The translations under genes and the position numbers were made by a program. The notes under the pieces are model-generated. The model was not told the origin of the DNA, did not search any database, and worked only from the letters and a program-made list of their open reading frames with translations. Shown piece by piece: positions 1 to 9,195 of a stretch of 64,000 nt of DNA. The first letter of the stretch is position 1. Each line of letters starts with the position of its first letter. Origin of the DNA: Lachnotalea sp041821265 (GTDB lineage Bacteria > Bacillota > Clostridia > Lachnospirales > Lachnospiraceae); the NCBI GenBank assembly GCA_041821265.1, contig JBGUEQ010000021.1, positions 1 to 64,000 of the forward strand. Direction: 5' to 3'.

Positions 1-59
1 ATTTTAATTTTTATAATTAAAATTAGTGCCATACGGACAGCCAGGTCAAATGCCGAATT

Positions 60-177
60 GGCAACTTCGTTGCCTTATTGATTGAGTATTGTACTCAAAT
101 TTTATAAGTTGATGTTTGAATTTATGGTTTAAACATTGAGTTAATGACTACACAACCGTGTGCATACGAAGTGCACA
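60..177. repeat. Cluster of three short hairpins upstream of the polyamine operon
   Basis: The 458 bases before the first gene hold no convincing reading frame. They contain three perfect six-base-pair inverted repeats: 60-74 (GGCAAC/GTTGCC), 83-97 (TGAGTA/TACTCA) and 159-177 (TGTGCA/TGCACA). The third, with its TGTGCATACGAAGTG context, resembles the copy of the dispersed repeat near 24200, so this may be an eroded member of that family. A regulatory leader for the polyamine operon is an alternative; I see no known riboswitch. Confidence 0.35.
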
Positions 178-458
178 TCACACTTGTGAAACAATCAATA
201 AGAGTGGTAAAAGTAATTCTTGCTATATAGACTCTATGCGCTAATTTTGGCTAAAATTAAGAATGTAAATTCTAATAAATATAATGCAAATTAGTGAATG
301 AAAATTCAAGTGTAAAAGTAGTAATAATCTGCCCTTTTACAAGTGAATTTTTTTTTGTATAATTTACAAGGGTGTATTCAGTAAAGTTTTGGAAAGAATA
401 TAAATATAGCATATTCTTGAATATTAATTTAAATATGATAAGGAGTAAAATACAAATT

Positions 459-1904
459 ATGCAGTTAGATCAAAACCGTATGCCAATATATGAGGCTTTG
501 AACAATTTTAAAAAAGAACGTGTTGTACCCTTTGATGTACCTGGTCATAAGAGGGGAAAAGGCAACAGTGAATTAACGGGATTTCTAGGCGAAAAATGTT
601 TAGCAGTAGATGTAAATTCAATGAAACCTTTAGATAATTTATGTCATCCAGTGTCAGTCATTAAAGAAGCCGAAGAATTAGTAGCCGACGCTTTTGGTGC
701 GGCACACGGTTTCTTGATGGTAGGCGGAACGACGTCAGCGGTCCAAAGTATGGTTCTTTCAGCATGTAAAGCAGGCGATAAAATAATCATGCCAAGAAAT
801 GTACATAGAAGTGCTATTAATGCGTTGATTCTAAGTGGAGCGACACCAGTTTATGTCAATCCAGGTGTAGATAATAGATTAGGGATATCACTTGGAATGT
901 CCTTGAAAGAATTAGAACGAGTGATTAAAGAAAACCCAGATGCTAAGGCGATATTGGTAAATAACCCTACTTACTATGGTATATGCTCTGATATAAAAGG
1001 CATTACAGAACTTGCACATAAACATGGTATGTTGGTACTTGCAGATGAAGCGCATGGAACCCACTTTTATTTTGATGAAAACTTACCAATGTCCGCTATG
1101 GAAGCAGGTGCGGATATGGCAGCAATCAGTATGCATAAATCAGGTGGAAGCTTGACACAAAGCTCTCTATTGTTATTGGGACCTAATGTAAATTCAGGTC
1201 ATGTAAGACAAATCATAAATTTAACGCAGACAACAAGTGGTTCTTATTTGTTAATGTCTAGCTTGGATATTTCCAGAAAAAATTTAGCACTTCATGGTAG
1301 AGAGATATTTGAAAAAGTTAGAAGTTTAGCTCATTATGCAAGGGAAGAAATCAACCAAATTGGTGATTACTATGCATATTGTAGAGAATTAGTAAATGGA
1401 GATACCATATACGATTATGATGTTACGAAGCTTTCCATTAACACGTTGGATATCGGGTTAGCAGGGATAGAAGTATACGATTTACTAAGGGATGAATATG
1501 GCATACAAATCGAATTTGGAGATATTGGTAATATATTAGCATATATATCGGTTGGTGATCGCGAACGTGATATAGAACGTTTAGTAAGTGCTTTGGCAGA
1601 GATACGAAGAAAGTTTAAAAAGGATAGAACCGGTATGTTAGATCATGAATACATCAGTCCTAATGTGCTAGTTTCTCCGCAACAGGCATTTTATGGTGAA
1701 AAGTACTCGGTTCTAATTAGAGAAAGTATTGGAAAAGTATGTAGTGAATTTGTAATGTGTTATCCACCAGGGATACCAATTTTAGCACCAGGAGAAAGAA
1801 TTACAAAAGATATACTGGATTATATTTTATATGCAAAAGATAAAGGCTGTTTTATGACAGGGCCAGAAGATATGCAAATTGAGAATCTTAATGTTTTAAA
1901 ATAA
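459..1904 (+). CDS. speA: PLP-dependent Orn/Lys/Arg decarboxylase, first gene of polyamine operon
   Basis: Fold-type I PLP decarboxylase of the Orn/Lys/Arg family (481 aa), making agmatine, putrescine or cadaverine by decarboxylation. Visible landmarks are the cofactor aspartate in LADEAHGTHF, the PLP lysine in SMHKSGGSLTQ, and the small C-terminal domain ending in CYPPGIPILAPGE. The frame is open from a GTG at 372, but I place the start at ATG 459 because AAGGAG lies at 440-445 and homologues start near the MPIYEAL segment. It heads an operon with speE, a carboxyspermidine dehydrogenase and a decarboxylase, which ties it to polyamine supply. Arginine, lysine and ornithine specificity cannot be separated by eye. 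The symbol follows the Bacillus-type SpeA; the family assignment is firm, the substrate is not. Confidence 0.85.
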   Translation: MQLDQNRMPIYEALNNFKKERVVPFDVPGHKRGKGNSELTGFLGEKCLAVDVNSMKPLDNLCHPVSVIKEAEELVADAFGAAHGFLMVGGTTSAVQSMVLSACKAGDKIIMPRNVHRSAINALILSGATPVYVNPGVDNRLGISLGMSLKELERVIKENPDAKAILVNNPTYYGICSDIKGITELAHKHGMLVLADEAHGTHFYFDENLPMSAMEAGADMAAISMHKSGGSLTQSSLLLLGPNVNSGHVRQIINLTQTTSGSYLLMSSLDISRKNLALHGREIFEKVRSLAHYAREEINQIGDYYAYCRELVNGDTIYDYDVTKLSINTLDIGLAGIEVYDLLRDEYGIQIEFGDIGNILAYISVGDRERDIERLVSALAEIRRKFKKDRTGMLDHEYISPNVLVSPQQAFYGEKYSVLIRESIGKVCSEFVMCYPPGIPILAPGERITKDILDYILYAKDKGCFMTGPEDMQIENLNVLK

Positions 1905-1920
1905 AAGGAGTGATGATTCA

Positions 1921-2772
1921 ATGGAATTTTGGTTTACGGAGCCTCATACATCAGGTGTTAACTTTTCAATCAAAGTGGATAGACAATTATTTAGTGCACA
2001 AAGCGAGATTCAAAGAATAGATATTTTTGAATCGAAAGATTTTGGTCGATTTTTAGCAATGGATGGAAACATGATGTTAACGGAAAAAGATGAATTTATT
2101 TATCATGAAATGATTGTTCACGTACCAATGGCGGTTCATCCAAATGTTAAAAAAGTTTTGGTGATTGGAGCCGGTGATGGTGGAGTGATACGCGAGTTAG
2201 TAAGATACGAAACCATTGAACACATCGATATGGTAGAACTAGATGAATTAGTAGTGGAAGTGTGTAAGAAATATTTGCCAGTAACAGCATGTTGCCTCGA
2301 TGATAAGAGAGTATTTATAACACATCAAGATGAACTTAAATTTGTTCGAAATTGTCATGATGAATACGATTTGATTATTGTGGATTCAACAGACCCTTTT
2401 GGACCAGCCGAGGGTTTGTTTACAAAAGAATTCTATGGAAATTGTTCCAAAGCGTTAAAGGAAGATGGAATCTTGGTAAATCAGCATGAAAGTGCTTTTT
2501 ACAATGATGATGCTATTATGATGCAACGAATTCATAAGAGAATTGTAGAAAGTTTTCCTATTAGTAAGGTGTATCAAGCGCATATTCCTACGTATCATTC
2601 GGGATATTGGTTGTTTGGATTTGCTTCCAAGAAATACCATCCACTTAAAGATTTTAGTAGTGCTAGGTGGAATGCCAGAGGGTTAGGAACGAAATATTAT
2701 AACACGCAGTTGCACGTTGGATCATTTGCTCTACCAAACTATATTGAAGAATTATTACGTGATGTAGAATAA
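1921..2772 (+). CDS. speE: Spermidine synthase (aminopropyltransferase)
   Basis: SpeE family (283 aa, usual length). It would transfer the aminopropyl group of decarboxylated S-adenosylmethionine to putrescine in the cytoplasm. An N-terminal beta domain (about 1-60) precedes the Rossmann fold. The motifs are intact: GAGDGGVIREL around residue 83, the acidic MVELDELVVEV strand, and the catalytic/binding loop IIVDSTDPFGPAEGLF. AAAGGAG sits just before ATG 1921, 16 bases after the decarboxylase stop. The enzyme needs decarboxylated AdoMet, yet no speD is in this window and the next two genes encode the alternative carboxyspermidine route. Some SpeE paralogues act on agmatine or other amines, so the true acceptor is open. 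Confidence 0.9.
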   Translation: MEFWFTEPHTSGVNFSIKVDRQLFSAQSEIQRIDIFESKDFGRFLAMDGNMMLTEKDEFIYHEMIVHVPMAVHPNVKKVLVIGAGDGGVIRELVRYETIEHIDMVELDELVVEVCKKYLPVTACCLDDKRVFITHQDELKFVRNCHDEYDLIIVDSTDPFGPAEGLFTKEFYGNCSKALKEDGILVNQHESAFYNDDAIMMQRIHKRIVESFPISKVYQAHIPTYHSGYWLFGFASKKYHPLKDFSSARWNARGLGTKYYNTQLHVGSFALPNYIEELLRDVE

Positions 2773-2801
2773 AAACAAATTAGATTAGGAGGACTTATAA
2801 A

Positions 2802-4004
2802 TTGGGAAAAGCGTTAATTATTGGTTGTGGAGGAGTTGCAGGAGTTGCAATTAAAAAATGTTGTCAAAATAGTGAAGTATTTGAAGAAATTATGATAGCA
2901 AGTCGTACAAAAAGTAAATGTGATAAATTAAAAGAAGAATTAGAAGGTAAAACCAAAACAATCATTCATACTGCTCAAGTAGATGCAGATAATGTGGAGG
3001 AGTTAGTTAAGCTGATCAATTTATTTAAGCCAAATGTTGTGTTGAATTTAGCACTTCCATACCAAGATCTAACCATTATGGATGCATGTTTGGAAACGAA
3101 AACACATTATGTGGATACCGCTAATTATGAGCCGATGGATACGGCTAAATTTGAATATAAATGGCAATGGGATTATAAAGAGAAGTTTAAAGAAGCAGGA
3201 ATCATGGCTTTATTGGGAAGTGGATTTGACCCTGGCGTAACAGGAGTTTATTCTGCGTATGCAATGAAACATGAATTTGACGAAATAAACTACATTGATA
3301 TTTTGGATTGTAATGGTGGTGACCATGGATATCCATTTGCAACAAATTTCAATCCTGAAATTAATATTCGTGAAGTATCTGCGAATGGAAGTTATTGGGA
3401 AGATGGAAAGTGGATTGAAACAAAGCCAATGGAAATTAAAAGAGAATATGATTTTAAAGAAGTCGGCATGAAGGACATGTATTTATTACACCATGAAGAA
3501 TTAGAATCTTTAGGGCTTAATATAAAAGGAATCAAGAGAATTCGATTCTTTATGACATTTGGACAAAGTTATTTAACTCATTTGAAATGTCTTGAAAATG
3601 TTGGAATGACTTCAATTGAAGCGATTGAATATGAAGGAAAACAAATTGTACCATTACAGTTTCTAAAAGCAGTATTACCAGATCCTGCAAGTTTAGGACC
3701 TAGAACGGTTGGTAAAACAAATATTGGTTGTATCTTCCAAGGTAAAAAAGAAGGAAAAGACAAGACCTATTATTTATATAATATATGTGATCATCAAGAA
3801 TGTTTTAAAGAAGTAGGTTCACAGGCAATTAGCTATACAACCGGAGTGCCTGCAATGATTGGAGCTATGTTAGTTATGAATGGTACATGGAGTGGAAAAG
3901 GTGTATTTAACATAGAAGAGTTTGATCCTGATCCATTTATGGATGCGTTGAATAAATGGGGACTTCCTTGGGAAGAAGACTTTAATCCAACTTTAGTGGA
4001 CTAG
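2802..4004 (+). CDS. Carboxy(nor)spermidine dehydrogenase, saccharopine dehydrogenase family
   Basis: 400-aa NAD(P)-dependent reductase of the saccharopine dehydrogenase family, matching the carboxynorspermidine/carboxyspermidine synthase branch. That enzyme condenses aspartate semialdehyde with a diamine and reduces the imine. The N-terminal Rossmann motif is IIGCGGVAGVAIKKCC; GSGFDPGVTGVYSAYA, LDCNGGDHGYPFATNF and SYTTGVPAMIGAML are typical of the branch. The start is a rare TTG at 2802, chosen because AGGAGG lies at 2787-2792 and the Rossmann strand begins immediately after. The next gene encodes the matching decarboxylase, so the pair forms a decarboxylated-AdoMet-independent polyamine route. 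Putrescine gives carboxyspermidine, diaminopropane carboxynorspermidine, agmatine carboxyaminopropylagmatine; sequence alone does not decide. Confidence 0.88.
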   Translation: MGKALIIGCGGVAGVAIKKCCQNSEVFEEIMIASRTKSKCDKLKEELEGKTKTIIHTAQVDADNVEELVKLINLFKPNVVLNLALPYQDLTIMDACLETKTHYVDTANYEPMDTAKFEYKWQWDYKEKFKEAGIMALLGSGFDPGVTGVYSAYAMKHEFDEINYIDILDCNGGDHGYPFATNFNPEINIREVSANGSYWEDGKWIETKPMEIKREYDFKEVGMKDMYLLHHEELESLGLNIKGIKRIRFFMTFGQSYLTHLKCLENVGMTSIEAIEYEGKQIVPLQFLKAVLPDPASLGPRTVGKTNIGCIFQGKKEGKDKTYYLYNICDHQECFKEVGSQAISYTTGVPAMIGAMLVMNGTWSGKGVFNIEEFDPDPFMDALNKWGLPWEEDFNPTLVD

Positions 4005-4078
4005 TTGCTGCATAAAGCATTACAATCAAGCCATAAGCTGAATCGTATAATAGTTAAAAGCACAAGTGGAGGGAAATA

Positions 4079-5203
4079 ATGGATTATGAAACAATAAATA
4101 CTCCATGTTACGTGGTAGAAGAAGAAAAACTAATAAAAAACTTAGAAATTTTAAAAAGAGTGATAGACGAAACAGGTTGTCATATTTTACTGGCTCAAAA
4201 ATGTTTTTCTATGTATGCAACCTATCCATTAATTGAGCAATATTTGAGTGGTACTACTTCCAGTGGACTATTTGAAGCAAAATTAGCGCAGGAGTATATG
4301 AAGGGTGAAAACCACATTTATGCTGCGGCATATCGAGAAGAGGAGATGGAAGAAATCTTCACGATATGCGATCATATTGTATTTAATTCCTTTTACCAAT
4401 GGATTAAATATAAAGAAATGGCGGTAACACATGGGAAAGAATGTGGAATCAGAATTAATCCACAGTATTCTACCCAAGAAGGACATGCAATCTATGACCC
4501 ATGTGCACCATTTTCTCGTATGGGTGTTACAAAAGAAAATTTCCGTGAAGATTTATTACAGGGAATTTCCGGATTACATTTTCACACCTTATGTGAGCAA
4601 AATTCGGATGATTTAGTAACGACGTTACATGCAGTAGAAGAACAATTTGGAGAAATGCTTTATAGAATGAAATGGTTAAATTTTGGAGGGGGACATCACA
4701 TTACAAGAAATGATTATGACCTTCAAACTTTAATTGAATGCATTCGAAGAATGCAAAATAAATATGATCTGGAAATCTATATTGAACCAGGAGAGGCGGT
4801 AGCTTTGAATGCAGGGTATTTGGTAAGTACAGTGCTAGACATTGTTGAAAATGGCATGGATATTGCAATTCTTGATACGTCAGCTGCTTGTCATATGCCA
4901 GATGTTATAGAAATGCCTTATCGTCCCAATATAGAAGATGCATATGATGCAAATGATAAAGCATATACCTATCGCCTAGGTGGACCGACTTGCCTTGCAG
5001 GAGATATTATAGGAGATTATTCCTTTGAAACGAGATTAGAAGTTGGTTCACGGTTAAAGTTTTGTGATATGGCCATCTATTCCATGGTGAAAAACAATAC
5101 ATTTAATGGAATGAAATTACCTGCAATAGCTTTGAAAAAGGGAGATTCAATAGAAATAGTCAAAGAGTTTGGATATCAAGATTTTAAAATGCGCTTATCT
5201 TAA
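4079..5203 (+). CDS. nspC: Carboxy(nor)spermidine decarboxylase
   Basis: Fold-type III PLP decarboxylase (374 aa) of the NspC family, which removes the carboxylate from carboxyspermidine or carboxynorspermidine to give spermidine or norspermidine. The PLP lysine lies in ILLAQKCFSMYATYP (near residue 42). The glycine-rich phosphate loop is NFGGGHHITR, followed by IEPGEAVALNAGYLV. The catalytic cysteine is in GPTCLAGDIIGDY near residue 300. GGAGGG precedes ATG 4079, and 74 bases separate it from the dehydrogenase. It is the last gene of the polyamine operon. A weak hairpin with a T-run follows about 130 bases downstream. Confidence 0.9.
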   Translation: MDYETINTPCYVVEEEKLIKNLEILKRVIDETGCHILLAQKCFSMYATYPLIEQYLSGTTSSGLFEAKLAQEYMKGENHIYAAAYREEEMEEIFTICDHIVFNSFYQWIKYKEMAVTHGKECGIRINPQYSTQEGHAIYDPCAPFSRMGVTKENFREDLLQGISGLHFHTLCEQNSDDLVTTLHAVEEQFGEMLYRMKWLNFGGGHHITRNDYDLQTLIECIRRMQNKYDLEIYIEPGEAVALNAGYLVSTVLDIVENGMDIAILDTSAACHMPDVIEMPYRPNIEDAYDANDKAYTYRLGGPTCLAGDIIGDYSFETRLEVGSRLKFCDMAIYSMVKNNTFNGMKLPAIALKKGDSIEIVKEFGYQDFKMRLS

Positions 5204-5336
5204 CCTTTATTAGAAGCGAATTAAGAACAATTATTTAGTATCCAACACATATTCCAAATGAGGAAAATACTGGATAATTACAAAAATCTTTATAATTAGA
5301 TAACTGGAAAAGATTTAAAAATAAACTTTTCATAAA

Positions 5337-5358
5337 ATTCTAATTATTAGGATTTTTT
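5337..5358 (+). terminator. Weak possible terminator after the polyamine operon
   Basis: ATTCT (5337-5341) can pair with AGGAT (5349-5353) across a seven-base loop, followed by six T. The stem is short and contains a G-U pair, so this is tentative. Confidence 0.3.
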
Positions 5359-5412
5359 CTTTGAAAATAAATAATTATAAATAAAGGATGCGTTATCTAT
5401 GATAAAAAAGAA

Positions 5413-5800
5413 ATGAAAGAAATGAAAGAAATGAAAAGAATATGTTTCTATAGTTTGAGTAATTTAATTATAATAAGTATGGTATATATAGGCGTTGAGT
5501 TAGTGATTCTTTATTACGCTATTGAAGTAAGTAAAAATGAAATAATTAAAAATGATATCTTATTAACAGACGTTGAAAAGGCAATTATATCAAATAAAAC
5601 CAAGGTAATTACTTCAGATATTTTATATGCGTGCAGGCATAGAAAAGTTAAATAAATCATATAAAGATATAGTGAAATTATGGGACAAATCAAAAATCAA
5701 ATTAAGCGTTTGTTTTATTGATATTAATGGATTAAAAGAGCTAAACGATTTATTAGGGCATGAAGTAGGAGATGAGCTTATATTAAGCATAGTGTCATAA
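5413..5800 (+). pseudogene. Broken diguanylate cyclase (GGDEF) gene, N-terminal half only
   Basis: The first frame (5413-5655) encodes a membrane segment (about residues 12-35, LIIISMVYIGVELVILYYA) and stops. An overlapping frame from 5627 to 5800 (58 codons with stop) carries a clear GGDEF-domain front half: VCFIDINGLKELNDLLGHEVGDELI, the metal- and GTP-binding DxD(x)LKxxND...GHxxGD segment. It ends in TAA before any GGEEF signature. The two pieces read as one former membrane cyclase, frameshifted near 5630 and truncated at the 3' end. At the 5' end a 9-base unit (GAAATGAAA) is repeated three times from 5411, and an ATG at 5400 runs into a stop after five codons. It is unlikely to make an active cyclase. 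Confidence 0.75.
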
Positions 5801-5869
5801 GATGTTATGTATCATGGATATGAAGGAACAATATAAAATAAAATTCGATAGGAAGAGGATGTATCTATT

Positions 5870-6409
5870 ATGTTAGAAGCGATTGAAAATAGAAGAAGTA
5901 TAAGGAAATATAAAAATATAGAAATTGAATCAGAAAAAATAAATGATTTATTAAATTGTGCAAGATTAGCACCAAGTGGAAGTAATACACAATCAGCAAG
6001 CTATATCATAGTTAATGATGAAGACAACAGAAGAAAGTTAGCAAAAGCTTCGCATAACCAAGAGTGGATGATGGCGGCACCAACATTTATTGTTTGTGTA
6101 GCGGATATTTGCTGTAGGTTAAAAGAGGAAGAAGGTCTAATTATTGGGGAAGGTTCATCACAAGAAGAAGTAAAGCAAATAATAAGAGATACAGCAATTG
6201 CAGCGGAACATATAGTCATTGAAGCAAGTCATCTAGGTTTAGGCTCATGCTATGTAGCTTGGTTTAAACAAGAACAGATTAGACCATTGCTTCATATACC
6301 ATCTGACAAATATGTGGTGTGCATACTCACATTAGGATATCCAGATGAATCTCCCAAACCACGTCCTAGAAAAAGATTGGATGAATTAGTTCATTATGAG
6401 AAATGGTAA
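5870..6409 (+). CDS. Nitroreductase-family FMN oxidoreductase
   Basis: 179-aa protein of the nitroreductase fold, a small cytoplasmic FMN enzyme that passes hydride from NAD(P)H to nitro, quinone or similar substrates. The FMN-binding arginines sit in IENRRSIRKYK at the N terminus, followed by ARLAPSGSNTQ. The C-terminal half has the conserved GLGSCYVAWF loop and the ILTLGYPDESPKPRPRK tail. AGGAAGAGG lies upstream of ATG 5870. It stands alone between the broken GGDEF gene and a convergent shikimate dehydrogenase gene. The natural substrate cannot be named. Confidence 0.85.
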   Translation: MLEAIENRRSIRKYKNIEIESEKINDLLNCARLAPSGSNTQSASYIIVNDEDNRRKLAKASHNQEWMMAAPTFIVCVADICCRLKEEEGLIIGEGSSQEEVKQIIRDTAIAAEHIVIEASHLGLGSCYVAWFKQEQIRPLLHIPSDKYVVCILTLGYPDESPKPRPRKRLDELVHYEKW

Positions 6410-6416
6410 GTAAAAT

Positions 6417-6465
6417 AGAATCGGGTAAGTAAAATCTATAAAATTAGATTCTATTACCCGGTTCT
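6417..6465. terminator. Hairpin between convergent genes
   Basis: GAATCGGGTAA (from 6418) pairs imperfectly with TTACCCGGTTC (6454-6464), and an inner AATCT/AGATT stem can form. It lies between the ends of the nitroreductase gene (+) and the aroE-like gene (-). No long T-run follows on either strand, so a bidirectional role is likely but not strong. Confidence 0.45.
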
Positions 6466-6504
6466 ATTACTTTGTGTCAAAAGACAAATTGTTACAAAGT
6501 TACC

Positions 6505-7371
6505 TTATTTGAAAAATTTTTCTTTAATAACGTCTGCTGGCATTTCTTGACCAGTCCAAATTTTAAAGGCTTCAGCGCCTTGGTATAGAAGCATATACAT
6601 TCCATTGAATGTACTGCAACCAGCTTCTTGCGCTAAGGAAAGAAATTTGGTCTTCTGTGGGTTATAAATTACATCCGATACAATTAAATCCGAACGAAAC
6701 ATGGTATTATCATTAATAATACTATTATCTACATTAGGAGACATGCCTACAGAAGTTCCATTGGTTAAGATATAACTTTCTGAAATACTTTTTTTAAGAG
6801 TTACATCATCAGGTAATTCATATAAGGACGCTTTACAATTAGTTTTTGAATTAATATTGTCAACAAGGCGAATTGTTCTATCATAGAATTGGTCTTTAAT
6901 GCTAAAAACATCAATTTCAGAAACTCCATCCAATGCCGCTTGTACACATATTGCAGTAGCCGCACCACCTGCACCAAGAAGTGTCATTTTCTTACCTGTA
7001 ATTTCAAAGCCAGCATCCTTGACAGCCTGCATATAGCCAACACCGTCAGTATTATGACCTGTTAAGATTCCATTGTTATTCACAACGGTATTAACTGCAC
7101 CAATAAGCTCAGCAGCTGGAGAAAGTTTGTCTGCTAATTCAAACATGAGGTTTTTGTCAGGCATGGTAAGGTTAAATCCTCTTACACCAAGTACTTTTAG
7201 ACCTTCAATGGCAGTTTTTAAATTATCGGTTCCAACATCAAAAGCTAAATAAGCATAATCAAGATCAAGAAGCTTGAATGCTTCATTGTGCATCATAGGA
7301 GAAATACTGTGGGAAACAGGACTTCCTAGTAAGCCTGTAAGGACAGTATGACCAGTTATTCTTTCAATCAT
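6505..7371 (-). CDS. aroE: Shikimate/quinate dehydrogenase, YdiB-type AroE
   Basis: 288-aa shikimate dehydrogenase family enzyme that interconverts 3-dehydroshikimate and shikimate, and possibly 3-dehydroquinate and quinate. The substrate-binding serines are in SHSISPMMHNEAF. The catalytic lysine is K73 in NLTMPDK and the catalytic aspartate D109 in GHNTDGVGY. The Rossmann loop is LLGAGGAATAI and the C-terminal glutamine is in LLYQGAEAF. The stretch after the second Rossmann strand (FSIKDQFYDR) resembles YdiB, the paralogue that takes NAD and quinate, rather than the NRT motif of biosynthetic AroE. AAGGTGG-like purines precede ATG 7371. It is a lone gene, divergent from the EamA gene. A paralogue lies at 17215-18087. 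Confidence 0.9.
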   Translation of the reverse strand: MIERITGHTVLTGLLGSPVSHSISPMMHNEAFKLLDLDYAYLAFDVGTDNLKTAIEGLKVLGVRGFNLTMPDKNLMFELADKLSPAAELIGAVNTVVNNNGILTGHNTDGVGYMQAVKDAGFEITGKKMTLLGAGGAATAICVQAALDGVSEIDVFSIKDQFYDRTIRLVDNINSKTNCKASLYELPDDVTLKKSISESYILTNGTSVGMSPNVDNSIINDNTMFRSDLIVSDVIYNPQKTKFLSLAQEAGCSTFNGMYMLLYQGAEAFKIWTGQEMPADVIKEKFFK

Positions 7372-7638
7372 TTTAAGTCCACCTTCTTATTTTATTTTAT
7401 TGTGTATTATTACTTTTATATAAGTAATGCATTTATATAAATATACAGTAATAAATATGTAATTATTATCATAATAGAAAAGAAATCTTATGTCAAATAG
7501 AAATCTTTATTAATTTGCTTGAACCATTTACTGATTTTGGATATAATAACACAAGTAAATACAATGAGTAGATTAAATGTAATGATTAAGGTATTGAATC
7601 GATACGATTAATCTATAATAAAAGGATAAGTGAAAAAT

Positions 7639-8553
7639 ATGAATTTTCGACAAAATAAAATAAAACTAATGGCTAGCGTAGGCTTGTTACTAGCAGCACT
7701 AATATGGGGATTTGCATTTGTTGTTGTAAAAAATTCGTTAGATCAGATACCACCTGTATACATGTTAGCATTTCGATTTACAATAGCTTCCATAGGGTTA
7801 GGATGTATTTTTTATAATAGATTAAAGAAAATTAATAAAGATAATATTTTATCAGGAATCATACTTGGCGTTTTTTTGTATTTTGGCTATTTACTACAGA
7901 CAATAGGATGCATTTATACGACAGCAGGGAAAAATGCTTTTTTAACAACAATCTATGTGGTTATAGTCCCTTTTTTATATTGGGCTATTAGTAAAAAAAG
8001 ACCAGATGCTTACTGTATTGCTTCGGCAATCATGGCAATAGTTGGAATAGGGTTATTATCATTGAATGGAAATATGGTGATTAATATTGGAGATGTTTTA
8101 ACATTATTATGTGGTTTTGCCTATGCTGTCCATCTTATTTTTATCAATAAATTTTCTGAGCATCAAGATCCTATTATTTTAACATTTATTCAAATATTTG
8201 TTGCTGCAGCTTTATCATGGATGATGGCTCCAATTATGGATGGAAGTTTTCCAATGGAAGTAACTAAGCCAGATATGCTTGGTGGAATGCTTTATTTAGG
8301 AATATGTAGTACTATGATTGCATTTTTACTACAAAATATATGTCAGCAGTATACAGAACCTTCAACAGCAGCATTGCTTTTATCAATGGAGTCAGTATTT
8401 GGTGCAGTTTTTTCTATTATATTTCTTGGAGAATTTCTTACAAATAAAATGTTAATTGGATGTGCTTTCATATTTACAGCAGTTATTATGGCAGAAACAA
8501 AATTTGATTTTATAAAGCAAACATTTAAGAAAAGGAGTACGAATAATGCTTAA
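7639..8553 (+). CDS. EamA/DMT-family transporter
   Basis: Integral membrane protein (304 aa) with about ten transmembrane helices arranged as two EamA repeats (roughly 10-140 and 150-290), the drug/metabolite transporter fold. Characteristic pieces are LLLAALIWGFAFVVVK at the start, TAGKNAFLTTIYVV in the first half and SMESVFGAVFSIIFLGE in the second. I start at ATG 7639; a GTG at 7630 is only three bases from the AAAGGA motif (7621-7626). The gene overlaps yqeG by eight bases, so the two are translationally coupled. The substrate is unknown; such carriers usually export amino acids or metabolites. Confidence 0.85.
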   Translation: MNFRQNKIKLMASVGLLLAALIWGFAFVVVKNSLDQIPPVYMLAFRFTIASIGLGCIFYNRLKKINKDNILSGIILGVFLYFGYLLQTIGCIYTTAGKNAFLTTIYVVIVPFLYWAISKKRPDAYCIASAIMAIVGIGLLSLNGNMVINIGDVLTLLCGFAYAVHLIFINKFSEHQDPIILTFIQIFVAAALSWMMAPIMDGSFPMEVTKPDMLGGMLYLGICSTMIAFLLQNICQQYTEPSTAALLLSMESVFGAVFSIIFLGEFLTNKMLIGCAFIFTAVIMAETKFDFIKQTFKKRSTNNA

Positions 8554-9043
8554 AAGATTTTATCCGAATGAATATGTCAATTCTTCTTTTATCATAAATT
8601 ATGAAGATTTATATAAACAAGGTTATAGAGGAATTCTTTTTGATATAGATAATACATTAGTGGGTCATGGTGCAAAAGCAGATGGTAGAGCAAAGGAATT
8701 GTTTGTTCGTCTTGAGAAGATAGGGTTTCATATGTGCCTCATATCAAATAACCAAGAAGAAAGGGTTAGAACTTTTCATGATGTAGTCAAAGTGAAATAT
8801 ATTTTTAATGCTCATAAGCCTTCAAGAAAGGGTTATATAGAAGCAATGAAATCAATCGGTACAGATGTAGATAACACAATATTTATAGGAGATCAGATAT
8901 TTACAGATATATATGGAGCAAATCGAACAGGTCTTAAAACAATACTAGTTAAGCCAATACATCCCAAAGAGGAAATACAAATTGTATTAAAAAGATATTT
9001 AGAAAAAATAGTTTTATTCTTCTATTTAAGAAGTAAAAAATAA
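8546..9043 (+). CDS. yqeG: YqeG-family HAD phosphatase
   Basis: 165-aa HAD superfamily IIIA phosphatase of the YqeG family. The nucleophile motif is ILFDIDNTLVG, motif II is CLISNNQE, the motif III lysine lies in AHKPSRKG and motif IV is FIGDQIFTDIYGAN. All catalytic elements are present and the length is normal. Relatives dephosphorylate phosphatidylglycerol phosphate or similar substrates, and in Firmicutes yqeG usually sits near aroE and housekeeping genes; here it follows the EamA gene with an eight-base overlap. A basic, hydrophobic C terminus (KIVLFFYLRSKK) could touch the membrane. Confidence 0.88.
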   Translation: MLKRFYPNEYVNSSFIINYEDLYKQGYRGILFDIDNTLVGHGAKADGRAKELFVRLEKIGFHMCLISNNQEERVRTFHDVVKVKYIFNAHKPSRKGYIEAMKSIGTDVDNTIFIGDQIFTDIYGANRTGLKTILVKPIHPKEEIQIVLKRYLEKIVLFFYLRSKK

Positions 9044-9101
9044 AATATTTGAATATGGTTACGGAACTATAACTGAAAATATATGTAAAGTAAAAAAATA
9101 G

Positions 9102-9130
9102 TTGAAATAAATAACTATTTATTATAAAAT
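9102..9130 (+). promoter_or_regulatory. Probable sigma-A promoter for efp
   Basis: TTGAAA (9102-9107), a 17-base spacer and TAAAAT (9125-9130) lie 66 bases before the EF-P start. The boxes and spacing fit a housekeeping promoter. Confidence 0.5.
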
Positions 9131-9195
9131 AGAAAAGAGTGTGGTAATTAAATCTATAATTACCATCGGCATTATTTTAAGGAGGAATATCAGAT

